Of a stretch of DNA of 64,000 nucleotides, positions 1-10,110 are shown piece after piece. Both the position numbers and the translations under genes were made by a program. The notes beneath the pieces are model-generated. The model was not told where the DNA came from. It ran no database searches and saw only the letters and a list, made by a program, of their open reading frames with translations. Origin of the DNA: Comamonadaceae bacterium OH2545_COT-014 (GTDB lineage: Bacteria; Pseudomonadota; Gammaproteobacteria; Burkholderiales; Burkholderiaceae_C). How positions within the stretch are numbered: position 1 is the stretch's first letter; the number at the start of each line of letters is the position of its first letter. The stretch covers positions 1-64,000 of the forward strand of contig RQYR01000005.1 in the NCBI GenBank assembly GCA_003859965.1, in the 5' to 3' direction.

Positions 1-68
1 AAATTGCTCTGGGCTGATATCGCTTGGGTATTTCGCTCTCATGCAACGAGCATAGACAAATTGGCAAA

Positions 69-87
69 AAGATTTTGAACAGGTTCT
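69..87. repeat. Solo IS5-like terminal inverted repeat
   Basis: The block AAGATTTTGAACAGGTTCT matches the right end of the decayed IS5-family transposase remnant near 36.6 kb, where the same block reads GAACGGGTTCT. No transposase is visible beside it within the window. The rest of the first 194 bases holds no supported gene. Confidence 0.55.
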
Positions 88-194
88 TAGGACGGGAGCG
101 GTAAAGAGAAAGGTGCAAGGGTGGGCATTGGATGCCGGCGTGCGGGCAGCCGCGCTACCGGCCAAGCTGCCGCGCCCGGGCGGGGGAAGCGAGA

Positions 195-941
195 TCAGTC
201 GGCGCTGTTGGGCCTGGCGGCCGGGGCTGCGGGCAGCGGGGGCAGGCCGGTGGGCTGGTGGACGGTGAGCGTGGTCACATAAGTGGCGCGGTCGTATTTC
301 TCGTTGCCTCGTTCGCCGGGCTGCTCGTCACGGTGGAACAGTTGCAGCACATAGGTGCCGCTCCAGGGCAGCGGCACGTTGAACTTGCCTTCGGAGTCGG
401 TGTTGCGCGACTGGCTCCAGCCGGAAGGCGTGTTGATGTCCACCTTCACGCGGCGCAGCGGCTCGCCCTTGTAGTAAACGTAGAACTCGGGGTTGTCGCC
501 GCGCTTGACGCCGCTGGGCACGATGTCCAGCGTGAATACGGGTTTTTGCGCGGACAGGTCGCCCACCAGGCGCGCCGCGGGCATGTAGAGGCTGCGCACG
601 GTTTTGTCGCCCACCTTGCGTTCGCCAATGGGGTAGGCGCGCTCTTCGGCCAGCAGGGCTTCACCAGGGCCGATGCTGACTTTCTCGGCCGCGAAGCTTT
701 TTGGCCCCTTCGTCAGCGACACGGCGGCTTCGCCTTGCGGGCCTGTCTTGCGGGCCACGGGGCTGGGAATTTTGTCCAGCACGCCGGGGGAGATTTCACG
801 CAAGTTGTGGTCGAAGTCGCCAAAGAACAACTCGGCGCCGCCTTGGGCGTTGGTTTCCAGCCAAAGGCTGTGGGCCTGTGCAGCCGTGGCGGACAACGCC
901 AGCAAAACGGCGGTGGCAGTGCGGGAGAAAGCGGGCTTCAT
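195..941 (-). CDS. DUF4198-family periplasmic protein
   Basis: This 248-residue protein has a clear Sec signal peptide at residues 1-22, ending in TAAQA, and the mature chain starts with HSLWLE. That resembles the AHxFWLE opening of DUF4198 proteins, a group of periplasmic proteins often found beside metal or TonB-dependent transport genes. The start was placed at the signal-peptide methionine; the frame runs 66 codons further upstream but that extension has no export-signal character. The body contains the family-like PEFYVYYKGEPL and SGTYVLQLFHRDE segments, which look like Ig-like beta structure. It stands alone. A palindromic AT-rich site upstream might be a metal-regulator operator. The exact role is not known; copper, iron or nickel handling is the family-level guess. 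Confidence 0.7.
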   Translation of the reverse strand: MKPAFSRTATAVLLALSATAAQAHSLWLETNAQGGAELFFGDFDHNLREISPGVLDKIPSPVARKTGPQGEAAVSLTKGPKSFAAEKVSIGPGEALLAEERAYPIGERKVGDKTVRSLYMPAARLVGDLSAQKPVFTLDIVPSGVKRGDNPEFYVYYKGEPLRRVKVDINTPSGWSQSRNTDSEGKFNVPLPWSGTYVLQLFHRDEQPGERGNEKYDRATYVTTLTVHQPTGLPPLPAAPAARPNSAD

Positions 942-1478
942 GGTGGAGATGACTTTCAAAGGTGAAGGAATGGAAAAAAAGGAGCTTGCCATGTGCTTGA
1001 TGCGCTTGGCGGATGAAAGGTGCTTTTGGCTGCAAGTGCTGGATGCCGCCGCCGCTGGATAAGCTGGCTTGGCAGGGCAGGCCTTGTTGACCCCAAGGGG
1101 CGCTCCAAAAAACAGAAGGGGCGCCCGATGACGCCCCAAAAAGAAGCCTGGCTAACCGGAAATGAATCCGCTGGCTGGCTAAATGACATTAAGGCTGGCT
1201 GGCCCCAATGTCTCCCACGATGACTGGCCGACTGGTTGAAACGCTGGGTTGGCGCGTTCAACGAATCGATAGGTGTGAATGTACATGAAATAGGAATTGT
1301 TATCAATAACAAGATTGCAAATTTTTACGATTTTCGGGGGGGCCAGGAGGCCGGGTCTGCGCCAGACCGCCTCATGCCAGCAAAGGATGGTGGACAGCGG
1401 GCGCAATGCACGCGCCCAGCCAGGGCGCTGTGCCAAGCCGCTTGGCGGGGTGAGGCGCTTCGTTTGTGGCCGGTCTTG
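942..1478. other. Intergenic region, 537 bp, with AT-rich palindrome
   Basis: No coding frame here looks real. The half next to the DUF4198 gene is GC-rich with repeated GGCTGGCTGG motifs and a stretch of GGGGCGC inverted copies at about 1096-1140. An AT-rich island around 1285-1330 is the likely promoter region of the leftward DUF4198 gene. Confidence 0.5.
1291..1313. promoter_or_regulatory. Possible Fur/metalloregulator operator
   Basis: TAGGAATTGTTATCAATAAC contains the near-palindrome GTTAT-CA-ATAAC within an AT-rich island far more AT-rich than its surroundings. It loosely resembles a Fur or related metal-regulator box. It lies about 350 bp upstream of the DUF4198 start, which is far for a direct operator, so the assignment is weak. 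Confidence 0.25.
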
Positions 1479-2600
1479 TCAGGGCATGAACGCCGCGCGC
1501 CCTGGCGGGCGGGCGATGAGGCGCAGGTCATCGCCAACACGGTCGATGGTGTGGAAAGCCAGTGGAAGGGCCTGCTCCAGTGATTCAAAGGGGCCAATGG
1601 CGGCTAAGCCGGCGCCTGGGCCCAGCAGCCGTGGCGCCAGGTAAAGAAGGCATTCGTCCACCAGCCCTTCGCGCAGCAGTGAACCGTTGAGCTTGTGGCC
1701 TGCTTCGGCGTGCAGTTCATTGACTTCATGCCGCGCGGCCAGATCACGCAGCAGCGCGGGCAGATCCACCTTGCCCGCGGGCGACGGCAGGGCGGTGACG
1801 CTGGCGCCGCGCGCCAGATAGGGCGCATGGCGGCGAGTGTCGGTGTCGGCGGTGTAAAGATGCACGGCGCGGTGCGGCACTTGCCAGAGGCGGGCGCTGA
1901 GCGGGGTTTGCAAGCGGCTGTCCACAATCACCAACGCGGGCTGGCGCGCGGTGTCGGCCAGACGCACGTCGAGCCGGGGATCGTCTTGCAACACGGTGCC
2001 CACGCCGGTGAGCACGGCGTTGGAGCGGGCGCGCCAGGCATGGCCGTCGGCGCGGGCCGCTTCGCCGGTGATCCACTGGCTGGCGCCATTGGCCAGCGCG
2101 GTCGTGCCGTCAAGCGATGCGGCTACCTTCAGGCGCAGCCAGGGCAGGCCGCGCACCATGCGGCTGAAAAAGCCAATGTTGATTTCGAACGCCTCTTGCG
2201 CGCCAGGCCCCACATGCACTTGCACGCCAGCGGCGGCCAGGCGCGCCAGGCCTTGGCCGGCCACGCGCGGGTTCGGGTCGGGCAGGGCGGCTACCACGCG
2301 GGCGATGCCGGCGACCGCCAGTGCATCGCAGCAGGGGCCGGTGCGGCCGTGGTGTGCGCAGGGTTCCAGGGTGACGTAGGCGGTGGCGCCGGCGGTGGCA
2401 TGGCCGGCGGCCTGTGCGGCGCGCAGGGCCATGATCTCGGCGTGCGGGCCGCCCACACGCTGGGTGTGGCCTTCGCCGATCACATGGCCGTCAGGCGTGG
2501 CCAGCACGCAGCCCACGCGCGGGTTGGGGGCGGCGTCGTACCCGGCTTGCAGCGCTTGGGCCAAGGCGCGCGCCATGAGGCGGTCATCGGCGGAAATCAC
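1479..2600 (-). CDS. ribD: Riboflavin biosynthesis deaminase/reductase RibD
   Basis: This 373-residue bifunctional enzyme performs the deaminase and reductase steps that turn diaminohydroxyphosphoribosylaminopyrimidine into the ribitylamino-uracil precursor of riboflavin. The N-terminal cytidine-deaminase-like zinc domain has HAE at residues 53-55 and PCAHHGRTGPC at 80-90, giving the zinc ligands His53, Cys81 and Cys90 and the catalytic Glu55. The C-terminal half, from about residue 155, is the dihydrofolate-reductase-like RibD_C domain (LRLKVAASLDG, WITGEAARADGH). The start used is a GTG at 2600; an ATG eight codons downstream is the alternative. The length is normal for the family. It stands apart from other riboflavin genes in this window. 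Confidence 0.93.
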   Translation of the reverse strand: MISADDRLMARALAQALQAGYDAAPNPRVGCVLATPDGHVIGEGHTQRVGGPHAEIMALRAAQAAGHATAGATAYVTLEPCAHHGRTGPCCDALAVAGIARVVAALPDPNPRVAGQGLARLAAAGVQVHVGPGAQEAFEINIGFFSRMVRGLPWLRLKVAASLDGTTALANGASQWITGEAARADGHAWRARSNAVLTGVGTVLQDDPRLDVRLADTARQPALVIVDSRLQTPLSARLWQVPHRAVHLYTADTDTRRHAPYLARGASVTALPSPAGKVDLPALLRDLAARHEVNELHAEAGHKLNGSLLREGLVDECLLYLAPRLLGPGAGLAAIGPFESLEQALPLAFHTIDRVGDDLRLIARPPGRAAFMP

Positions 2601-2702
2601 GGAAACAAAAGGTGGTGAGCGATGCGCAAAGCGCGGACGGAGCCAAGGGGCCAGCCGCGCAAGCCAGGGACATGTGCGCGGGACGCGGCACAGCGTACGC
2701 TG

Positions 2703-2779
<77 letters not shown>

Positions 2780-2794
2780 ATGTGTGGCGCCGAC

Positions 2795-2819
2795 AAAAAA
2801 GGCCCGTTGTTGGCGGGCC
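2795..2819 (-). terminator. Rho-independent terminator between tRNA genes
   Basis: Read leftward, the stem GGCCCG, loop CCAACAA and stem CGGGCC are followed by TTTTTT. It sits just downstream of tRNA-Pro, between it and tRNA-Arg, so the two tRNAs are probably separate or only partly linked transcripts. Confidence 0.75.
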
Positions 2820-2849
2820 CTTCCTGTTGCTTTCTTTGCAATGAAAAAC

Positions 2850-2926
2850 TGGTCGGAGCGGCGGGATTCGAACTCGCGACCCTCTGCTCCCAAAGCAGAT
2901 GCGCTACCAGGCTGCGCTACGCTCCG
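2850..2926 (-). tRNA. tRNA-Pro (TGG anticodon)
   Basis: This is a 77-nt cloverleaf on the minus strand. The CGGAGCG acceptor strand pairs with CGCTCCG, followed by discriminator A and an encoded CCA. The D arm is GCGCAGCCTGGTAGCGC, the anticodon loop TTTGGGA and the T-arm GTTCGAATCC. Confidence 0.95.
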
Positions 2927-2954
2927 ACGAATTGGTGATTCTAACCGCTTTGCG

Positions 2955-3584
2955 TCAGGGCTTGGCCAGCACTTGCAGGCCGCGCTGCACGGCGGGGCGC
3001 TCGCCAATGCGGTCGAACCAGGCTTTCAGCGCGGGGTAGTCGGCCCAGTCAATGCCCTGTTTGTCCCAGCTGCGCAGCCAGGGGTAGATGGCCATGTCGG
3101 CAATGCTGTAGTCCGCGCCGGCAATGAAGGCGCCCGTGCGCTCCACCTGCCGGTTCATCACGCCGTACAGGCGCCGGGCTTCGGTGGTGTAGCGCTCGAT
3201 GCCGTAGGCCACTTTTTCGGGGGCGTATATGCGGAAGTGATGGGCCTGCCCCAGCATGGGGCCCACGCCGCCCATCTGGAACATCAGCCACTGCAGCGTG
3301 GTGTAGCGCCCGGCGGCGTCGGCAGGCAGAAAGCGGCCCGCTTTCTCGGCCAGGTAAATGAGGATGGCGCCAGATTCGAACAGCGACAGCGGCTGGCCGC
3401 CCGGCCCTTCATGATCGACGATGGCCGGAATTTTGTTGTTGGGGCTGATGCGCAGAAAGTCCGGCGCGTGCTGCTCGCCCTTGTGGATGTCCACGGCATG
3501 CACGCGGTAGGGCAAGCCGCACTCTTCCAGCATGATGTGGATCTTCTGGCCGTTGGGCGTGGCCCAGGAATAAAGGTCGATCAT
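2955..3584 (-). CDS. Nu-class glutathione S-transferase (YghU/YfcG-like)
   Basis: This 209-residue protein has an N-terminal thioredoxin-fold half with TPNGQKIHIMLEE at residues 9-21 and FESGAILIYLAE, followed by an alpha-helical C-terminal half with the N-capping segment GADYSIADMAIYPW. The Thr9-Pro-Asn11 arrangement in place of a catalytic Tyr or Ser is typical of the YfcG/YghU disulfide oxidoreductase group, which reduces small disulfides with glutathione. A GGAG ribosome-binding sequence precedes the ATG at 3584, so the much longer upstream extension of the frame is not used. The gene is transcribed divergently from the RsmB-like methyltransferase, with about 90 bp between starts. Cytoplasmic; the substrate cannot be told from sequence. 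Confidence 0.9.
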   Translation of the reverse strand: MIDLYSWATPNGQKIHIMLEECGLPYRVHAVDIHKGEQHAPDFLRISPNNKIPAIVDHEGPGGQPLSLFESGAILIYLAEKAGRFLPADAAGRYTTLQWLMFQMGGVGPMLGQAHHFRIYAPEKVAYGIERYTTEARRLYGVMNRQVERTGAFIAGADYSIADMAIYPWLRSWDKQGIDWADYPALKAWFDRIGERPAVQRGLQVLAKP

Positions 3585-3677
3585 GGAATGCTCCAGGGGC
3601 GTGGTTGAAGGGATGGCCGCCATTGTGACCCGATGTCCGCCCGGCGCGCGGGCCGGGCGGTGGGACAATGCCGGCCC

Positions 3678-5015
3678 ATGCACCCACACGCCCTGCTGGA
3701 CGCCGCCGCCGAACTGCTGCGCCGCCTGCTTGTCTTTGATCACCCGGCGGATGCCGTTGCCGCCAGCTACTTTCGCGAACAGCGCGCCGCAGGCCCGCGT
3801 GAACGCGCCCGCATGGCCAATGCCGCTTATGCCGTGCTGCGCCGCAAGCCCTTTTACGAGCACCTGGCCACGCATGGCTTGCCCGGTGCGGCGGCGCCCG
3901 TCCATCTGCCCCTGCACCGCCGCCTGGCCATGCTGGCGCTCGGCCTGGCTGGGGCGGATACGAGCCGGCCCAGCCAGGCAGACCGGCCAGACACAGACGC
4001 CACGGCCAAAGTTTTTACAGGCTTGAGCGATGCCGAGGCCGCATGGCTGGCCGCCTGCCGCCAAGCCGATCCCGCCACTTTGCCGCCCGCCTGCCGCCAC
4101 AACCTGCCCGACTGGCTGGCCACGGCCTTGCAAGCGCAGGCGGGGTCTGACTTCTGGCCCCTGGCGCACGCCCTGCTGGAGAGCGCGCCGCTGGATTTGC
4201 GCGTCAATCTTCTCAAGCAAAAAAGACCTTCAGCGCAAGCCAGTATTGCCAAGGATGCGATTGAAACCATAGAAACCCCTTACTCGCCCTGGGGGCTGCG
4301 TGTCACAGGCAAGCCCTCACTGGCACGGCTGTCTGCCTGGCAACAAGGCGTGGTGGAAGTGCAGGACGAAGGCTCCCAACTGCTGGCCCTGCTGCTGGAA
4401 GCGCGGCGCGGCGAATTGGTGGTGGACTTCTGCGCGGGCGCTGGCGGCAAAACGCTGGCACTGGGCGCTATGATGCGCAACACCGGGCGGCTTTATGCCT
4501 TCGACACCTCGGCCCACCGGCTGGAAGGCCTCAAACCCCGCCTGTCCCGCAGCGGCCTGGGCAACGTGCACACCGCTGCCATTGCCCACGAGCGCGATGC
4601 CCGCATCAAGGCGCTGACCGGCAAGGCCGACCGCGTGCTGGTCGATGCCCCCTGTTCCGGCCTGGGCACGCTGCGCCGCGCGCCCGACCTGAAGTGGCGC
4701 ACCGCGCCCGGTGACATCGCGGCCCTGGCCCAACGCCAACGGGCCATCGTGCAAAGCGCGGCGGCGCTGGTCAAACCCGGCGGCCGCCTGATTTACGCCA
4801 CCTGCAGCCTGCTGCAAGAAGAAAACGAAGCCGTGGCCGAAGCGCTGGCGCCCGTGCTGCGCGACTTTGTGCCCCTGCACGCGGGCGAACGCCTGGCCGC
4901 CCTCAAAGTGCCCGGCGCCGACACGCTGGCTACACCGGCCGGCCACCTGCGCCTGTGGCCCCACCGGCACGGCACCGACGGCTTTTTTGCCGCCGTCTGG
5001 CAGCGCCGGGGTTAG
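3678..5015 (+). CDS. RsmB/NOP-family RNA m5C methyltransferase
   Basis: This 445-residue SAM-dependent RNA cytosine-C5 methyltransferase carries the SAM-binding DFCAGAGGKTLA at about residue 249. The two catalytic cysteines sit in DAPCSGLGT (about 325) and YATCSLLQEENE (about 373). The first 130 residues are helical and only loosely NusB-like, so this may be a paralogue of the true 16S rRNA C967 enzyme. The ATG at 3678 starts at MHPHALLDAA; an earlier ATG 15 codons up looks like leader sequence. A short stretch near nucleotides 4215-4290, reading QKRPSAQASIAKD, is low in conserved character and looks like a repeat-derived insertion between two conserved blocks. Cytoplasmic; the target is probably rRNA. 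Confidence 0.88.
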   Translation: MHPHALLDAAAELLRRLLVFDHPADAVAASYFREQRAAGPRERARMANAAYAVLRRKPFYEHLATHGLPGAAAPVHLPLHRRLAMLALGLAGADTSRPSQADRPDTDATAKVFTGLSDAEAAWLAACRQADPATLPPACRHNLPDWLATALQAQAGSDFWPLAHALLESAPLDLRVNLLKQKRPSAQASIAKDAIETIETPYSPWGLRVTGKPSLARLSAWQQGVVEVQDEGSQLLALLLEARRGELVVDFCAGAGGKTLALGAMMRNTGRLYAFDTSAHRLEGLKPRLSRSGLGNVHTAAIAHERDARIKALTGKADRVLVDAPCSGLGTLRRAPDLKWRTAPGDIAALAQRQRAIVQSAAALVKPGGRLIYATCSLLQEENEAVAEALAPVLRDFVPLHAGERLAALKVPGADTLATPAGHLRLWPHRHGTDGFFAAVWQRRG

Positions 5016-5092
5016 GGCGTGCCGGCTTTCGGCGCTGGCCGGGAGCGAGGCCGTGAGCAGGCGCTGAAACACGAACAGCCCGACGGTGACTC

Positions 5093-5120
5093 TTGAAAGC
5101 CCGGTATTCACCCTTATCAT
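5093..5120 (+). promoter_or_regulatory. Probable groE promoter
   Basis: TTGAAA at 5093-5098 and TATCAT at 5115-5120 are spaced by 16 bp, a good housekeeping-sigma promoter. CTTGAAA at 5092-5098 also matches a heat-shock sigma-32 -35 element. The -10 hexamer abuts the CIRCE operator, so HrcA binding would block initiation. Confidence 0.65.
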
Positions 5121-5146
5121 TAGCACTCGCTGGCATCGAGTGCTAA
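5120..5146. promoter_or_regulatory. CIRCE operator (HrcA site)
   Basis: TTAGCACTC, nine bases, then GAGTGCTAA is an exact match to the CIRCE inverted repeat bound by the heat-shock repressor HrcA. It lies about 115 bp upstream of groES and directly downstream of the promoter. HrcA itself is not encoded in this window. Confidence 0.96.
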
Positions 5147-5262
5147 CAAAAGCGCCCGCTGCCCATGCGCCACCCAGGCGGGCGCCCTCTGCTTGTCAAA
5201 GCAAAGGCGCTTGCCGGCTTTTTGCCGCTTTCCCTTCATTTCAAGGAACAAAGGAAGTTTTC

Positions 5263-5553
5263 ATGAAACTGCGTCCCCTCGCCGATCGCGTGATCGTCAA
5301 GCGTCTGGAAAACGAAACCAAGACGGCCTCCGGCATCGTCATCCCCGACAACGCCGCTGAAAAGCCCGACCAGGGCGAAGTGCTGGCCGTGGGCCCCGGC
5401 AAGCTGGACGACGACGGCGACCGCCTGCCCATGAACGTGAAAGTGGGCGACCGCGTGCTGTTCGGCAAATACAGCGGCCAGACCGTCAAGGTCGATGGCG
5501 AAGAGCTGCTGGTGATGAAGGAAGACGACCTCTTCGCCGTGGTCGAGAAGTAA
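5263..5553 (+). CDS. groES: Co-chaperonin GroES
   Basis: This 96-residue protein is the normal length of the 10-kDa lid of the GroEL folding chamber. It has the opening [14 protein letters not shown], the mobile loop [16 protein letters not shown] (residues 16-31) and the family ending [26 protein letters not shown] precedes the ATG at 5263. It is first in a two-gene operon under CIRCE control, with groEL following after about 110 bp that contain a short dispersed repeat. Confidence 0.98.
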   Translation: MKLRPLADRVIVKRLENETKTASGIVIPDNAAEKPDQGEVLAVGPGKLDDDGDRLPMNVKVGDRVLFGKYSGQTVKVDGEELLVMKEDDLFAVVEK

Positions 5554-5587
5554 TTCCCGCCTCTTCCCCATTCACCCGGCTACTCAC

Positions 5588-7303
<1,716 letters not shown>

Positions 7304-7397
7304 ATCGCCGCCCGCCCCGTGTGGCCCCGTGGGGCGGAGCCGCAGGCCGGGCCTGGCGCCCGGCTCTCCACCCGGTTCCCCCGCCGCACATGGCAGC

Positions 7398-7432
7398 AAG
7401 CCGCTGGCTGAAGAAAGCCAGCGGCTTTTTTT
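7398..7432 (+). terminator. Rho-independent terminator of groESL
   Basis: AAGCCGCTGGCT, a short loop, AGCCAGCGGCTT and a run of T form a strong 12-bp hairpin with a U-tract. It lies about 95 bp after the groEL stop. Confidence 0.92.
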
Positions 7433-7574
7433 ATTGGGTTTGACCGGCTGTGCGCGGATTCACTGCAACCGATGGGGGATTCATGGCGGCGGCTGGCAGG
7501 CATGGCTAGCCCCATTCCGCCTTGTCATTGATGCTGCGACGCGAGGCGTCGAATGGACGCGTCTGTGTGCAACG

Positions 7575-8339
7575 TCAATGCGCACTAGGGTCGCGGCGGG
7601 CACAGGCGGCACAGGCGGCGTCGCGCGGCAGTTGCAGCTCGGTAAAAGCCATGTGGCGTGCATCGACCATGAGCAGCCGGCCGGTGAGCGGGCGGCCCGC
7701 GCCGGTGAGCAGCTTCAGCGCCTCGGCGGCCTGGATGCTGCCGACGATGCCCACCAGCGGCGCGAAGACGCCCATGGTGGCGCAGCGCACTTCGGCCACG
7801 GCCTGGCTTTCGGGGAACAGGCAGGCGTAGCAGGGGGAATGGCTCTGGCGCGTGTCGTAGACGCTGACCTGCCCGTCAAAGCCGATGGCGGCGCCGGCCA
7901 CCAGCGGCTTGCGGGCCGCGATGCAGGCGCGGTTGAGCGCGTGCCGGGTGGTGAAGTTATCGCTGCAGTCCAGGGCCACATCGGCGCCGGTCATGAGGGT
8001 GTGCAGCAGGTCGGCGTCGGCGCGGCGGGCGAGGGCGGTGACGCGCACTTCGGGGTTGATCTGGGCGAGGGCGGTTTGCGCCGAGGCGACTTTGGGCTGC
8101 CCCAGGCGGGCCTGGGTGTGCATGATCTGGCGCTGCAGGTTGGTGAGGTCCACCGTGTCGTCGTCCACGATGGTGATGCGGCCCACGCCGGCGCTGGCCA
8201 GGTACAGCGCCACGGGCGAGCCCAGGCCGCCCGCGCCCAGAACGAGGGCGTGCGCGGCCAGCAGCTTTTCCTGGCCTTGCACGCCCACGTCGTCCAGCAG
8301 CAGATGGCGGGCATAGCGCAGCAGTTGTTGGTCGTTCAT
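7575..8339 (-). CDS. MoeB/ThiF-family ubiquitin-like activating enzyme
   Basis: This 254-residue E1-like adenylyltransferase activates the C-terminus of a sulfur-carrier protein (MoaD or ThiS type) with ATP, for molybdopterin or thiamine synthesis. It has the nucleotide-binding LGAGGLGSPVALYLA at residues 34-48, the metal-binding DCSDNFTTRH at 124-133 and the conserved RCATMGVFAPLVGIVG around Cys186. The structural zinc pairs are CYAC (170-173) and CAAC (243-246). It opens with MNDQQLLRYARHLLLD, the usual family start. No rhodanese domain is fused to it. No obvious ribosome-binding sequence precedes the start. MoeB and ThiF cannot be separated by sequence alone here, and neither carrier protein is encoded nearby. 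Confidence 0.87.
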   Translation of the reverse strand: MNDQQLLRYARHLLLDDVGVQGQEKLLAAHALVLGAGGLGSPVALYLASAGVGRITIVDDDTVDLTNLQRQIMHTQARLGQPKVASAQTALAQINPEVRVTALARRADADLLHTLMTGADVALDCSDNFTTRHALNRACIAARKPLVAGAAIGFDGQVSVYDTRQSHSPCYACLFPESQAVAEVRCATMGVFAPLVGIVGSIQAAEALKLLTGAGRPLTGRLLMVDARHMAFTELQLPRDAACAACARRDPSAH

Positions 8340-8597
8340 GCGGGCGGGTTTTTCAGGGGGCGGCCAGGGGCGGCAGCGGATTGGCAGGCGGTGGATGGCC
8401 TGACCCCGCCAGGCTGGCCTGAGCCACCGCGGTCGTGAAGGACGTGGCGCCACGAATCCCGAAACGGCGCGGGGCCAACGGCCTGCACGGAAAGGAGCGC
8501 ATCATGGCTTGGGTGCGATGGCGACGTTTTGCGCCTTGTTCCCCCAATCACCAACAACCGTCTTTCGCCTGCGCGCGCCTGACCTTTGAACAGGCGC

Positions 8598-10046
8598 TTA
8601 GTCTTTTTCCTTGCTTTCGGGCTTGCGCTCGGTCAGGGTCTGGCTGACCTTGACGGGCTGGCCCTTGAGCTTGGCCAGCGCTTGCTGCAGCGGGAAGTCC
8701 TTGGCGCTGCCGTATTCGGGCAGACGGCGTTCGCTGGCGGGTTTGCGGGCTTCGTCTTCCAGCCGTTTCATGGCGGCTTCACGTTCTTTTTCCAGCGCCT
8801 GCTGGCGGGCGGGGTCGGCCTTTTCTTCGCTGCCGCCCACGAGGTGTTTCTCCAGGTCGGCCTCGCGCATGCGCAGCACGGCGTAGGGGCTGCCTTCAGC
8901 GGTGTCGTCCACCATGATGTCGGGCACGATGCCGCGCGCCTGGATGGAGGTGCCGTTGGGCGTGTAGTAGCGCGCGGTGGTGATCTTCAGCGCGGTGTCA
9001 GGGCCAAGCCGGCGCACGGTTTGCACCGAGCCTTTGCCGAAGGTCTGGCTGCCCATGATGGTGGCGCGCTTGTGGTCTTGCAGCGCGCCGGCCACGATTT
9101 CGCTGGCCGAGGCCGAGCCTTCGTTGACCAGCACCACCACCGGCACTTTCTTGAGCGCGGCGGGCAAGGCCTGCAGCGGGTCGGGGCCGCGGCGGCTCAT
9201 GTAGTCCTGCGGGCGGGCCTTGTAGGTGGCCTTGCTTTCCTCGATCTGGCCGTTGGTGCTGACCACCACCACGTTTTCCGGCAGGAAGGCGGCGGAGATG
9301 GCCACGGCCGCGTCCAGCAGGCCGCCGGGGTCGTTGCGCAGGTCGAGCACCAGCCCTTTGAGCTGGGGTTCTTGCTGGTAGATCTCGCCGACCTTGCGCA
9401 CGAAGTCGTCCACCGTGCGCTCCTGGAACTGCGACAGGCGCACCCAGGCGTAGCCCGGTTCGACGACTTTGGCCTTGACCGACTGGGTGCGGATTTCGGC
9501 GCGCGTGATGGTGACGGGGAAGGTGCGGCTTTCGTCCTTGCGGAAGATGGTGAGGGTGACCTTGGTGTCGGGCTCGCCGCGCATGCGCTTGACGGCTTCG
9601 TTGAGCGCCAGCCCGCGCACGGCGGTGTCGTCGATCTTGGTGATGAGGTCGCCCGGCAGCAGGCCGGCGCGGTCGGCGGGCGAGCCTTCAATGGGCGAGA
9701 CGATGCGGATCAGTCCGTCCTCTTGCGTGATCTCGATGCCCACGCCCACGAAGCGGCCGCTGGCGCCTTCCCGGAATTCCTGGTAGGCCTTCTTGTCGAA
9801 ATACTGCGAGTGCGGATCCAGGCTGGACACCATGCCTGCAATGGCATCGGTGATGAGCTTTTTCTCGTCCACCGGCTCCACGTAGTCGCTTTTGACCATG
9901 CCGAAAACGGCGGCCAGTTGCTGCAGCTCTTCCAGCGGCAGCGGCGCCAGCGCGCCGCGCGCCATGGTTTGCAGCGATACGGTGGTGAGCGCGCCAGCCA
10001 GCGCGCCAACGGAAATCCAGCCGGCAATCTTGAGTTTCTGGCTCAT
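8598..10046 (-). CDS. S41 C-terminal processing protease (CtpA type)
   Basis: This 482-residue exported protease has an N-terminal membrane-anchor or signal segment (about residues 7-26). A PDZ domain follows at about 97-170 (GVGIEITQEDGLIRIVSP), then the S41 peptidase domain. The catalytic serine lies in GSASASEI at residues 310-317 and the lysine is Lys338 in FGKGS. The substrate-strand motif LDLRNDPGGLLD is intact. The C-terminal 80 residues are charged and probably extended. Such proteases cleave or degrade periplasmic proteins from their C-termini. The gene follows gpmA on the same strand at 64 bp, an arrangement that suggests co-transcription. Confidence 0.92.
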   Translation of the reverse strand: MSQKLKIAGWISVGALAGALTTVSLQTMARGALAPLPLEELQQLAAVFGMVKSDYVEPVDEKKLITDAIAGMVSSLDPHSQYFDKKAYQEFREGASGRFVGVGIEITQEDGLIRIVSPIEGSPADRAGLLPGDLITKIDDTAVRGLALNEAVKRMRGEPDTKVTLTIFRKDESRTFPVTITRAEIRTQSVKAKVVEPGYAWVRLSQFQERTVDDFVRKVGEIYQQEPQLKGLVLDLRNDPGGLLDAAVAISAAFLPENVVVVSTNGQIEESKATYKARPQDYMSRRGPDPLQALPAALKKVPVVVLVNEGSASASEIVAGALQDHKRATIMGSQTFGKGSVQTVRRLGPDTALKITTARYYTPNGTSIQARGIVPDIMVDDTAEGSPYAVLRMREADLEKHLVGGSEEKADPARQQALEKEREAAMKRLEDEARKPASERRLPEYGSAKDFPLQQALAKLKGQPVKVSQTLTERKPESKEKD

Positions 10047-10110
10047 GGGGGCTTGTTCGGTGTGTTGGTGGGGGTGTTCTGGGAAGGCGGTGCGCTGGCG
10101 GCAGCCCGTG

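Noticed and set aside
8581-8601. TTTGAACAGGCGCTTAG near the end of the S41 protease gene as another IS5-type end
   Set aside because: It shares only TTTGAACAG with the repeat and lies over the stop codon of a well-conserved gene; chance is as likely.
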